From assembly GCA_001650955.1 (NCBI GenBank), contig LXYP01000019.1:1-39841 (forward strand): a stretch of DNA of 39,841 nt, given 5' to 3'. The notes under the pieces were generated by a model that did not search any database, was not told the DNA's origin, and was given only the letters and a program-made list of their open reading frames with translations. Shown here one piece after another: positions 29,219-37,430 of the stretch. Positions within the stretch are counted from its first letter, which is position 1. The number at the start of each line of letters is the position of its first letter. A program made the translations under genes and the position numbers. The DNA comes from Sphingomonadales bacterium EhC05. GTDB lineage: Bacteria > Pseudomonadota > Alphaproteobacteria > Sphingomonadales > Sphingomonadaceae.

Positions 29219-32200
29219 GACCCATTAAACTTACCCTAAGCGCCTTTGGTCCATATGGCGGCGTCGAAAGTATAGATTTTCGCGCTGCAACCGATGCAGG
29301 CCTGTTTGGGATATATGGACCAACAGGCTCAGGGAAATCATCGATATTCAGTGCGATTGCTTTTGCCCTTTTTGGAGAGGGTGCAAAGGAAGAGCAGGGT
29401 ATGAAATCGATGCGTTCGGACTTTGCAACCACAGAGCGGTTGACGGAAGTTACCTTATTATTTGAACTTGGTGGCAAGCGATATTTTGTTAAGCGTATCC
29501 CTGAACAGGACCGTCCCAAGAAGAGCGGAGAAGGGGTTACCAATCAGACCCATTCAGCATGGCTTTTTGATGCTTCGGACTTAGCGATTGATGATGTCAG
29601 CAATGATAATCCCGGCATACCTATCGTCGAGCGTAAGGTCAGCGAAGTGCTCAAGCAGGTTGAGAGCCTGCTAGGCTATGGATCACAGCAGTTCCGTCAG
29701 ATTGTACTGTTACCGCAGGGCAGGTTTGAACGGTTTCTGGTTTCGAATAGCAAAGATCGGCTCGAAATCCTCAGAGAACTATTCGATGTTTCACTTTATA
29801 GAAGATTGACTGACACGCTGAAAATGGATGCCGTCGATATCCGGCGAGAGATAGAGAATGGATACCGATTGCATGGGCAGAGGCTCACGGTAGAGGGATT
29901 TGCCAGTTCGGATGACTTGATCGCCGGCATTGCGGCTGCGTTAAATCATTATGAGATCAACACGCAGACGGCAGTCAAAAAGACGGCCGCGCTGAAGAAG
30001 ACAAATGATGCCTTGGCCGCGGCAACCGCCCGAGAAAAGCTATTTGGCGAGGTTAAAGCCGCCGCCGCGGCTTTAGTTCTTCTAGAAACAAAAATTGTTG
30101 AAACCGATGCGAAGCGCTCACGCAAATCCAGCGCCGAACTTGCCCGGCGTATGGTTGATTTAGATAATGGCTTGATTGATGCTCGCCGTCGGCACCAATT
30201 GGCGAATACGGCACAATCTGCTGCCCAAAAAGAATTTGATCGCGCATGCGAGGCTTCCACAGCGGCGGATGAGACTTTGGCCAAATTACGTTTGGGCGAA
30301 CCCGACATCGCAGACCTTGGCCGTAAGGTCGATAAGATGAATGGCTATGAGAAGATATTATCCGAGGCTGCGGAGCGCAAAGAAGAACATATAAAGGCGC
30401 AGAGTGCACTAAATTCTGCCTTGCAGGTGCAGGAAAAGGCAGCCTTGAAGCAAACAAGCGCTGAACGACTCTTTGACCAAAAAACGAACGAACACGCGCT
30501 AGCACAGCGTAATACCCTCGAATCCCAAAAATTGGTTGGTCAGCGTGAGAAACTGAAGATTGAGCTTGATCATGCGCACGAATACGCAGGAGCGATTCAG
30601 ACTCGAGATAGAGCTCAGAATGACCTAAATTCTGCGTTGCTTAAGGTGACGGACGCTAAAACCAAACACCTTGCGGCTCTAGATACCGAAGGAGCATGCG
30701 AGGGAAGTTTTATTTCTGCACAAGCCAGCGTTCTTGCGCAACGTCTTGAGGATGGGCAGCCATGCCCGGTTTGCGGCGGAGGTCACCATCCGCAACCGGC
30801 ACAAGGAACAGGAGACGCCGTTGCTTTGGAAAAAGCATGGCGCGATGCTCAGTCCAATTCAAAAGCGGCAGCAGCAGAGGGCCTGGAGGCGCAATCTCTC
30901 GCCAGCTCTGCCAACGCAACGCTTGAGGCTCAAAAGGCATTGATCAAAAAGCTCAAAGCCCCTGAACGGACTGTTGATAAAATTGACGCCGAACACCAGA
31001 ATATCGTCAATGCGATAGACAATTTGGGTATCCTCAAGGATGTTGAAATACTAGCAAATGAATTGAAAGAATTGCAGGTCGGCAAAAACGGAGCCACAAC
31101 CAAACTTCAGGAAGCCAATTTGAAGCTTGGTACCGCAACCACACTCGAAGCCGTTACTCGTCAAGCCTATGCTGACCGTATCTCGTCAGTTCCGGAAGAG
31201 CTGCGAGAATCAACGGCGTTGAAGTTAGCCCTCGATGACCTAAACAACGACATCACAAAGCGTAAGAAGGCTATTACAGACGGCGTAGCGAACCAGCAGA
31301 AATGCAGCGCCGCTTCGACAAAAGCTGAGACTGAACTGAAGAATGCGACAACGAAATTTGAGGAATGCACAGCAGAAATTCAACAGAAAAAGTTGGAGTT
31401 TAAAGCGCGTTTGGACGAATTAGAACTTTCCGAAGCAGCCTATCGCGCTGCTACACCCGATATAGAATTGATAGCGGAGCTAGAGAAAGCAATATCACTG
31501 TTTGATAATCAACTGGCCGCTGCTCGTGGACGATCCGAAGCCTCAAAAAATGCCGTAGCTGATGCCCAAAGGCCTAATCTGGAGCCATTACAAATTGCAA
31601 ATGATAAAGCCACCGCTGAAGCTGATACTGCTGCTAAGGAAAAAGCGGCGGCGGAACAACGTCACCTTGCACTCGTTGCATTGCAGTCTAGTTTGGCGGA
31701 AGAATTGAAATCCCTGCATGCATTGGAAGAATCTTCCGGAGCCTTGCGCGGGTTAGCAGACACCTTTGATGGACAAAATGAGCTTCGTATCAATCTCGAA
31801 ACCTTCGCGATCGGCGCAATGTTTGACCAGGTGCTAGAAGCTGCAAATCTGAGACTCGATCCAATGACCAAAGGACGCTATCGTTTCGAGCGCGACACTG
31901 TAAGCATGGGTGGCCGGTCCAAACGTGGACTCGATGTGCGTGTCCACGATATCGAAACTGGCCGCTCCCGGGAGATAATTACGTTATCTGGCGGCGAAAC
32001 ATTTATCGCTGCCTTGTCACTCGCTTTGGGGCTTTCTGATGTCGTTGAAATGACCAATGGCTCTATCAGACTGGATACTATTTTCATCGATGAGGGCTTT
32101 GGCAGCCTCGATACCGAGAATGATGCAGGCACGCTGGATCAGGTACTTCAGGTCCTTCAAAACATCGTTGGCGATAAACGAGCGGTTGGATTGATTTCGC

Positions 32201-32289
32201 ATGTTCCTTTGGTCCAACAAGCAGTGCCCAACGGTTTCACCGTGTTGAAGAGTGCAGGGGGAAGCTCGATTGAGCAAAGGATCGCCTGA
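29215..32289 (+). CDS. sbcC: SbcC (Rad50-like) ATPase subunit
   Basis: SMC-like ATPase, 1024 aa, partner of SbcD. Walker A GPTGSGKS (residues 35-42), a Q-loop-like region LLPQGRFERFL, and two long Ala/Lys/Glu-rich coiled coils are seen. They flank the zinc hook CPVC (517-520), through which two molecules dimerise. The ABC signature is LSGGE (924-928) and Walker B runs through FIDEGFG (957-963). All functional motifs are intact and the length is typical. It is translationally coupled to sbcD (ATGA) and followed by a small gene in the same direction. The coiled coils are Ala-rich, as in alphaproteobacteria. Confidence 0.94.
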   Translation: MRPIKLTLSAFGPYGGVESIDFRAATDAGLFGIYGPTGSGKSSIFSAIAFALFGEGAKEEQGMKSMRSDFATTERLTEVTLLFELGGKRYFVKRIPEQDRPKKSGEGVTNQTHSAWLFDASDLAIDDVSNDNPGIPIVERKVSEVLKQVESLLGYGSQQFRQIVLLPQGRFERFLVSNSKDRLEILRELFDVSLYRRLTDTLKMDAVDIRREIENGYRLHGQRLTVEGFASSDDLIAGIAAALNHYEINTQTAVKKTAALKKTNDALAAATAREKLFGEVKAAAAALVLLETKIVETDAKRSRKSSAELARRMVDLDNGLIDARRRHQLANTAQSAAQKEFDRACEASTAADETLAKLRLGEPDIADLGRKVDKMNGYEKILSEAAERKEEHIKAQSALNSALQVQEKAALKQTSAERLFDQKTNEHALAQRNTLESQKLVGQREKLKIELDHAHEYAGAIQTRDRAQNDLNSALLKVTDAKTKHLAALDTEGACEGSFISAQASVLAQRLEDGQPCPVCGGGHHPQPAQGTGDAVALEKAWRDAQSNSKAAAAEGLEAQSLASSANATLEAQKALIKKLKAPERTVDKIDAEHQNIVNAIDNLGILKDVEILANELKELQVGKNGATTKLQEANLKLGTATTLEAVTRQAYADRISSVPEELRESTALKLALDDLNNDITKRKKAITDGVANQQKCSAASTKAETELKNATTKFEECTAEIQQKKLEFKARLDELELSEAAYRAATPDIELIAELEKAISLFDNQLAAARGRSEASKNAVADAQRPNLEPLQIANDKATAEADTAAKEKAAAEQRHLALVALQSSLAEELKSLHALEESSGALRGLADTFDGQNELRINLETFAIGAMFDQVLEAANLRLDPMTKGRYRFERDTVSMGGRSKRGLDVRVHDIETGRSREIITLSGGETFIAALSLALGLSDVVEMTNGSIRLDTIFIDEGFGSLDTENDAGTLDQVLQVLQNIVGDKRAVGLISHVPLVQQAVPNGFTVLKSAGGSSIEQRIA

Positions 32290-32332
32290 GACTAAAGTTA
32301 ATGAACGTCCAAGAAAATCAGAAAGATATAGC

Positions 32333-32632
32333 ATGCCAAAAATCATAATTAATGAAGAGCAGATCGTTCAAGGAGAGCCATATTTTGCTTTGTATGTAGA
32401 TTGCCCGAAAGGGGTGGGGTCGCCAATAGTTGCAGATTTAAAAATGGGTCTTATCGGGCCCGTAAAGGTCGAAGTTTTGAGGCCGCGCAAATTGACCGGG
32501 TTTGAACTTCCCGCTCTGGAAATGGCGCAAAAGGCGGTTGAACGGGCAAAAGAGCAGAACGTGATGCGAATTCTACTCGTAGACCCGCATGGCTACATGC
32601 CATTAGCGAAACTCAATCGCTACGCCTTGTAG
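32333..32632 (+). CDS. Small orphan protein in the sbcCD operon
   Basis: 99-aa protein 43 bases after sbcC, same strand. It looks like an alpha/beta domain: strands IIINEEQIVQGEPYFALYVD and IGPVKVEVLRP, a helix ALEMAQKAVERAKEQN, and a strand MRILLVDPHGYMPL. I do not recognise a family. The ATG at 32333 is chosen because upstream codons overlap the sbcC end and are not protein-like; its ribosome-binding site is weak (AGAAAG). A third gene after sbcDC is not standard, so it may be a modulator or effector specific to this locus. Confidence 0.65.
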   Translation: MPKIIINEEQIVQGEPYFALYVDCPKGVGSPIVADLKMGLIGPVKVEVLRPRKLTGFELPALEMAQKAVERAKEQNVMRILLVDPHGYMPLAKLNRYAL

Positions 32633-32679
32633 ATTTGGACAAAGGAATGGCCACTGTTCATCATAGTTGGCCCAAATCT
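32631..32679. terminator. Possible bidirectional terminator between the sbc operon and abiH
   Basis: AGATTTGG (32631-32638) pairs with CCAAATCT (32672-32679), and GGCCA (32649-32653) with TGGCC (32668-32672); the two alternatives share two bases. It spans the short convergent gap and the end of the minus-strand gene. The loops are long, so confidence is low. Confidence 0.3.
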
Positions 32680-33548
32680 GCAAATCGTACATTTCCATCC
32701 GATACCCCAAGCTGTGAAAATCTGGACTGCATTTCGAACAGGTTATTGTAGTGACTGATTGTCCACGAAGTCGACGGATTTATATGAGCTAAAACCTCGT
32801 CAAAATATGAAATATCGACCTCTGATAGGGAGTGACCAAGTACCCAGACCTCGGAAACATTCCTCAAGCTGGCGAAAAATAATTTGTGCCTCTCGATAAT
32901 CTTTATCGTTGGCTTGAAGGTAGCTGCAAAATAATCATCAATAAGCCTATATCCGCCGGCCACACGGGTATCTGTGCTCTCATCAACATGCCGTGAAAGC
33001 ATCTCCTCGTTTTGTTGTTCCCAACCGTGACCGAGCACTATTTCATCATTTGTGTTACGCGAACAACCATGGATATGCAGCACGTTGTGTTCGGGCACGT
33101 TGTAAAGAGATTGTAGAGTTGGTGTGTAATTGAAACTCAGAAATAGCGCATATTGATCAACACAGCGAACATTCAGAGATGTATCCGCTACAGGAATGGG
33201 CAAACCTCGGACCCAGTCAGCGAAATGTTTGCGCAACTTTGTAGCGATACCTTCAACTATCTGCTCAATTTCATATTCGAAATTGTGATGATCTGCATCG
33301 CTCCAATCGTCGGCACCATAAGATACGAGAAAATTTTCAGCGTAATCTATTACCGCATCAGAATCGAACGACGCTAGTCGATCTTCAAACTCGTTCCAAA
33401 AATCTTTATCAACGAAGAGATATTCACGAATAAGGCGATGAACTGTCGGGTCTTTTTGTTCAACGTAGCGGCCGAAATCACTGTACCGAGATGGAATGCC
33501 ATGATGCAGATCAAAGCCATTGCCAATAATGAACAATCGTTGATTCAT
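32661..33548 (-). CDS. AbiH-family abortive-infection protein
   Basis: 295-aa protein of the AbiH family, named for a lactococcal phage-abortive-infection gene. Family features are present: N-terminal nucleotide-binding-like strand and loop LFIIGNGFDLHHGIPSRYSDF (residues 4-24, given as the defining motif GNGFDLHHG), the internal FLSFNYTPTLQSLY, then HIHGC and near the C-terminus LGHSLSEVDISYFDEV. The fold recalls SIR2-like proteins, with Asn/His residues that may be catalytic. AGGA precedes the ATG at 33548. It converges with the sbcCD operon and diverges from the next gene. It appears to be a single-gene system; its biochemistry is not known. Confidence 0.85.
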   Translation of the reverse strand: MNQRLFIIGNGFDLHHGIPSRYSDFGRYVEQKDPTVHRLIREYLFVDKDFWNEFEDRLASFDSDAVIDYAENFLVSYGADDWSDADHHNFEYEIEQIVEGIATKLRKHFADWVRGLPIPVADTSLNVRCVDQYALFLSFNYTPTLQSLYNVPEHNVLHIHGCSRNTNDEIVLGHGWEQQNEEMLSRHVDESTDTRVAGGYRLIDDYFAATFKPTIKIIERHKLFFASLRNVSEVWVLGHSLSEVDISYFDEVLAHINPSTSWTISHYNNLFEMQSRFSQLGVSDGNVRFADLGQL

Positions 33549-33679
33549 AGTGTCCTGAACGCGAATGCGGAATTAAATCTATTTTTGTTATCAATCAGCT
33601 TCTTTGCGCGGCGTCACCCTTGCGCTAGACTGCCATAACATCAACAATGTACCCTATATCGCTTCGAAAGGAAAAGTTT

Positions 33680-34036
33680 ATGGATGAAGCCGCCATTAAG
33701 AAACTTAGCGCAGCACCAATTGAGCTTATTGGGCGTGTATCAACCCCTGGAGGGCAAAGCAGTATCACTTTGAAAGCATCTGAACTTGAAGTATTTTGTG
33801 ACGACCCGGAAGCTTTTTTTGCAATGCGACATGGGGTCGCGAAGGAAGTATATCAGCAATGGGTAGAGACTGAGGGCACCCCTCGTTGCGGGGCAAAAAC
33901 AACCCAAGGTGTTCGGTGCCGCAATGTTGTAAGTGGTGGAATTCAAATGAACCTCGAGCGCTGGTTGCAAGAAGACGGAGGGTTTTGCACCGTTCACGGT
34001 GGTGCAACAAGTGCCGAGGCCAGAAATGGAAGATGA
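33680..34036 (+). CDS. Hypothetical protein with C-terminal Cys/His zinc motif
   Basis: 118-aa protein from ATG 33680 with AAGGA seven bases upstream; an in-frame start at 33647 is less likely. The C-terminal part has RCGAKTTQGVRCRN, then GGFCTVHGGATS: the C-x(8)-C...C-x2-H-GG arrangement seen in small zinc-binding proteins encoded by phages and mobile elements. The N-terminal 70 residues are acidic and unassigned. It is divergent from abiH and convergent with the 458-aa orphan gene. A DNA-binding role is a reasonable guess only. Confidence 0.6.
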   Translation: MDEAAIKKLSAAPIELIGRVSTPGGQSSITLKASELEVFCDDPEAFFAMRHGVAKEVYQQWVETEGTPRCGAKTTQGVRCRNVVSGGIQMNLERWLQEDGGFCTVHGGATSAEARNGR

Positions 34037-34054
34037 GCGTTTGCCCAGCCCTAG

Positions 34055-35431
34055 TTAGACAGGCGAAAGTTCAAGCGATTTCATTATAGTCTTATCTGTA
34101 GGATCAGCGCCGTCCATTATCGCTTCTACCTGTTTCATATGGTGCGAAGCGCGCCGGGAATGCCGAGAAATCAATGCTTCAGCCTTCACTAGCGACAAAT
34201 CATCGGTCACATTGTAACCCTCGTGCATGGCCCAACCATTTAATCCGGTCTCCAAGCGCTTTCTCGTTGCTTCATTGAGCGACAATATCTCAGCACGATT
34301 CCCGGAGCGCAGCCGTAAGACTTCCCACTTGCTATGAAGGCCTCCTCGCCAACCGGGTTTCAGATTCTTGGACCCTCTAGGATTTTTCAATCCGGCAGTT
34401 AGGGATGCTTTAAGATAGACATTAGGATCATCGATGTTGATTAACGCAAGCGCCAAGTCCAAAGGTTCTCCAAGCGTTGTGCTTGGTTGGATCCCATTAT
34501 CATAAAGAAAATCATCATGATGTACCCAATCTTGACTACCCGGTTCACGATACATTGGCCGCTCATCAAGATTCTGAGAAAATTCAAAAGCCACTGGTTT
34601 CCAAACTTGCATCAGCGGCTCCGATAATTTGAATTGGACGGCTTCTGTCGGAAATTGCTTCAAGCCAAGATGAGGCAAAGTTGCCGATGCTAAACGTAAC
34701 GACATCTCGACATCCGCAGCCAAAGGCGCTTCCCCTTCATCAAACAATATACGTAGACCTTGAGAGGGAATGCTAGGCGGTGCAACACGTCCATAAGCCT
34801 CCGGGAGCGTCGCAATACATTGGGATGGCCCGAGCAAAATGTGCAGCTGCCCACAATCTGATTGTGCGAAGACCGGATAAAGCTCAATCGATTGAAGGTT
34901 ATGAATGCTGCCGTAAATCAGCCGGGCTATTTCTGGAGCCAAATCAAGAGCATGCAGTGACTTTGTATAAGTCTCGCCATCTCTCACTAAGATGAGTCGA
35001 CTATAATTCGACACTTCACAAAAGCCGTTGCCTTCCGTCAAGCTCAGTAATAATCCGACAATTGGATCTCCTTCATGATTCAGGGAGAACAGAGGCTGCA
35101 CATCATCGGCCAGCTCGGATATTTTAAGGCCCTTTTCGCTGTAGCTGACAGAACTGATCCGAGCGGGCAATTCAACGCCAGATTTGGGCACGATCGGGAT
35201 CAAGTGAGCGTGTGATTTCGAATTGGTGACCGGTGACTCCTTTGCGGCGGCTTTAAGTGCACCCCAGTTGGCACCGGGTTGAATAGCAGCTGCCAAATCA
35301 TTGAGAAGAGTAAGTTTGGTGGGTTTGTTGCCGTTGGACCACCGTTCTAAAATACGGTCTACACCGCTAGATAGTTTATCAAACTCGACACCAGCGGTGC
35401 TTAGGCTAGTAGTATTGTTAAGTGTTGTCAT
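34055..35431 (-). CDS. Uncharacterised 458-aa protein
   Basis: I do not recognise this protein. The ATG at 35431 has GAGGA upstream, better than the longer alternative at 35455. The N-terminus (about residues 15-60) reads as helices, KLTLLNDLAAAIQ and ANWGALKAAAKES, resembling small helical modules rather than an enzyme. The centre is beta-rich with many Leu/Pro loops (LLGPSQCIATLPEAYG), and the C-terminal 110 residues are basic and helical (SRHSRRASHHMKQVEAIM). There is no signal peptide or membrane segment. It stands among defence genes on the minus strand, 18 bases from the end of the convergent zinc-motif gene. Confidence 0.6.
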   Translation of the reverse strand: MTTLNNTTSLSTAGVEFDKLSSGVDRILERWSNGNKPTKLTLLNDLAAAIQPGANWGALKAAAKESPVTNSKSHAHLIPIVPKSGVELPARISSVSYSEKGLKISELADDVQPLFSLNHEGDPIVGLLLSLTEGNGFCEVSNYSRLILVRDGETYTKSLHALDLAPEIARLIYGSIHNLQSIELYPVFAQSDCGQLHILLGPSQCIATLPEAYGRVAPPSIPSQGLRILFDEGEAPLAADVEMSLRLASATLPHLGLKQFPTEAVQFKLSEPLMQVWKPVAFEFSQNLDERPMYREPGSQDWVHHDDFLYDNGIQPSTTLGEPLDLALALINIDDPNVYLKASLTAGLKNPRGSKNLKPGWRGGLHSKWEVLRLRSGNRAEILSLNEATRKRLETGLNGWAMHEGYNVTDDLSLVKAEALISRHSRRASHHMKQVEAIMDGADPTDKTIMKSLELSPV

Positions 35432-35796
35432 TAGCTCTTCCTCGAACGTGCACAACGAATCCAGTTTAAGCCGTGAGCCCTTTGGCAGGTTTCGAAAAGC
35501 ACGCAGTAAGACAGAGCAAACCGAAGAGTTGTGCGATAGCTCAGCAAACCAAGATCCAATGGGCTCGGATCAGGTTCGCAGGGTTGGTATTCACCTACTG
35601 CGCCGACCTGTATTACACAGCGCGCCAGTCCCTATTTGAACGAAAGTATCTTTATATGATTTGATTGATTACTGCAAGCCCTACTGATTTTTGCTAATGC
35701 GGCAATGTTGCCGTAAAGCATAGTCTGACGCCCCTTCGAAGTATTTGCTTTCCACCGAATTAGCGCGATGATAGACGCGGTTCTAACGGAAGCAGT
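35432..35796. other. Intergenic stretch without recognised feature
   Basis: About 365 bases upstream of two divergent genes. A GTG-started frame (35473-35664) has mixed composition and no ribosome-binding site. A segment near 35535 superficially recalls the tRNA D-arm motif (GATAGCTCAG) but no cloverleaf can be formed. Promoters for both neighbours probably lie here; none is clear. Confidence 0.5.
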
Positions 35797-36030
35797 ATGA
35801 TGTATGACTATCACGGGGCAATGACCGATGCCGTTGTGGAGGCACCGGATGTCCCGCGCGAACGACTGGTCTGGATCATGAATGATACGCACCGCGCCAG
35901 ATATCGTGCTTTTCTGGAAAATGAGATGGGCGTTGAGCCTGACGATGACGAATCTTTCGGCATACCGATTGAGACGGGCGAACCATCAGATGGACAGCCA
36001 TTCGAACTTGTTGCGAGGCTGGCACATTGA
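35797..36030 (+). CDS. Small acidic hypothetical protein
   Basis: 77-aa acidic protein with CGGAAG shortly before tandem ATG codons at 35797 and 35800; the spacing (4 or 7 bases) slightly favours the second. It reads MTDAVVEAPDVPRERLVWI, then helix THRARYRAFLENEMG and an Asp/Glu-rich end. I recognise no family. It stands alone between the 458-aa gene and the Xre-RES pair. Confidence 0.5.
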   Translation: MMYDYHGAMTDAVVEAPDVPRERLVWIMNDTHRARYRAFLENEMGVEPDDDESFGIPIETGEPSDGQPFELVARLAH

Positions 36031-36152
36031 CCAGGCCATTTAACGTCGTGATTTGCACCTAAAGGGCAGGCGATAGCCAGCGATCGCTAAGGTTGATAAC
36101 AAAGATTATGTTAAGTTTTATTGGATTTTTGGTATATCGAGCGAGAATAACC

Positions 36153-36671
36153 CTAATCCCACGAAAGTTGGTTTTTCGGTAATCTTCCAGAAGGATCGTA
36201 AACTTCAACTTTATGTGGCAATTTCGGTCCCCAGTTCCACAAGATCAAATTTGAACTATCCTTTTTTGCATCAGGTGCAAAGCTTGGAACAAGCATGCCA
36301 TCATAACCGGCTGCTGCCATATCATTTGCGATCTTTTGTGACGGCGCGGTTTTTCCAGCAAGCTGGATAGTTAGCCAAGCGCAATCCAGATCTGCAAAAT
36401 CTACAGACAGCGCTTTTTGGTCTTTGGTGGTTCTAAGGTCCGCGATATTTTCGCATTCAACATCATATTCACACAAAGTGATGGGCGATAAACGTCCAGA
36501 AAATCCCTGGGAACATTCAATCAGTGCGGTTACAGAATCGAGGGCCAAATAAAGCGCCGGCTGACCTTTCCTATTAAATCGTCCGCCACGCATAGCAGCG
36601 CCGTCTCCCGATATTGGCTTGAAAGACCAAAATGGATCATGGGCACGGTAACACCGCCCTACAAAATTCAA
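36153..36671 (-). CDS. RES-domain toxin of an Xre-RES toxin-antitoxin pair
   Basis: 172-aa single-domain RES toxin. The active-site pattern is complete: CYRAHDPFW (Arg), RGGRFNRKGQPALYLAL (Gly-Arg-Phe-Asn, Tyr) and SVTALIECSQGF (Glu). RES toxins degrade NAD or use it to modify a target. The start is a TTG at 36671 that overlaps the antitoxin stop by four bases (TTGA), so translation is coupled and probably weak, as suits a toxin. The motif ending GKLPHKVEVYDPSGRL is typical of the family C-terminus. It is distinct from the larger two-domain RES protein at 22118. Confidence 0.87.
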   Translation of the reverse strand: MNFVGRCYRAHDPFWSFKPISGDGAAMRGGRFNRKGQPALYLALDSVTALIECSQGFSGRLSPITLCEYDVECENIADLRTTKDQKALSVDFADLDCAWLTIQLAGKTAPSQKIANDMAAAGYDGMLVPSFAPDAKKDSSNLILWNWGPKLPHKVEVYDPSGRLPKNQLSWD

Positions 36672-37099
36672 GCAAAACCACCCAGAGCGAGATGATCGAG
36701 ATATTCCCGAACAGCATTTGCTTGGCCTGATTTAACCAAAGCCTCGGCGGTCCTTCCATCCAAGGCTGGAATGGGCTCTGCGCGATACCATGCCATTGCC
36801 TGTGCTTCGCTACCTGCCCAACCGCGCACGCGCACTAATATTTCAAGCATTTCTGTCATTCGGGATTGCGCTTTTGGACTATCGCGCCTTTCCACCTTTG
36901 TTACAGTGGTTTTGCCCAGTCCAGCTGTTTCAGCGAGCTGCAATTTTGACATTCTGTATGTGCGGCTTACCTGCTCAAAATCGACTTTACCGCCCTCGGC
37001 GACGAAAGAAGCCAAACTCTTGCCGCCACGCGCGGGTCGAGCGGCCCAGGCATCTGTTTTACCTGCTTTTTTTCGTTCGTCTTTATGTGCGTAAGCCAT
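36668..37099 (-). CDS. Xre/MbcA-like antitoxin
   Basis: 143-aa antitoxin. A helix-turn-helix lies at about residues 40-75 (SRTYRMSKLQLAETAGLGK, TTVTKVERR), and the C-terminal DUF2384 part (LVRVRGWAGSEAQAMAWYRA, then IPALDGRTAEALVKSG) is the region that caps the RES active site in known complexes. The basic, Lys/Ala-rich N-terminus (residues 1-30) is longer than usual. It is the first gene of the pair and should repress it by binding the palindromes just upstream (37133-37152). Confidence 0.87.
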   Translation of the reverse strand: MAYAHKDERKKAGKTDAWAARPARGGKSLASFVAEGGKVDFEQVSRTYRMSKLQLAETAGLGKTTVTKVERRDSPKAQSRMTEMLEILVRVRGWAGSEAQAMAWYRAEPIPALDGRTAEALVKSGQANAVREYLDHLALGGFA

Positions 37100-37430
37100 T
37101 CAGCGCCCTATCAATGTCGATGTTTATGACCTCTATATAGCCATATATATAGACATATGCAAGATATGCTAACTATTTATAAGTCGGCATTTCTCGTTCG
37201 AACTTTATTGGGGTTACAGTTAATGCTCGCCAATACGCATGCCGTAGCAATCGCTGTTTTAGTCCAAATCACGACCGCGCAGTGTCGTAGGTGAATTGGC
37301 AATCTAGTAGTTAGGCCAGCCCGCTCCCGGCCCTGCAGTGCAGCATGTTGTTTTTCAACAAGGCGGCGTAGGGCCAGCTCCGCAAGAATCAATCTTATGT
37401 CTTATGTTATATTATTGAAAATATTGACTT
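37100..37430. other. Intergenic region with antitoxin promoter; otherwise no recognised feature
   Basis: The left part carries the operator listed separately and AT-rich promoter-like DNA. The right part includes a minus-strand frame (37177-37392, 71 codons, starting LAELALRRLVEKQHAALQ) with some protein-like composition but no ribosome-binding site; it may be a remnant. Nothing else is seen. Confidence 0.45.
37133..37152 (-). promoter_or_regulatory. Palindromic operator of the Xre-RES pair
   Basis: CTATATA-GCCATA-TATATAG is a perfect 7-bp inverted repeat 34 bases before the antitoxin ATG. Its AT content also suits a -10 region. It is the likely binding site for the Xre antitoxin. Confidence 0.55.

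Noticed and set aside
35530-35610. tRNA-like segment (GATAGCTCAG followed by GGTTCGCAGG)
   Set aside because: No acceptor stem or anticodon arm can be formed; the resemblance is limited to short words.
35473-35664. GTG-started 63-codon frame
   Set aside because: No ribosome-binding site, no family, and the codon pattern does not stand out from the intergenic background.
37177-37392. 71-codon minus-strand frame
   Set aside because: The first 30 residues look helical, but there is no ribosome-binding site and the end is low in protein character; kept only as a possible remnant.
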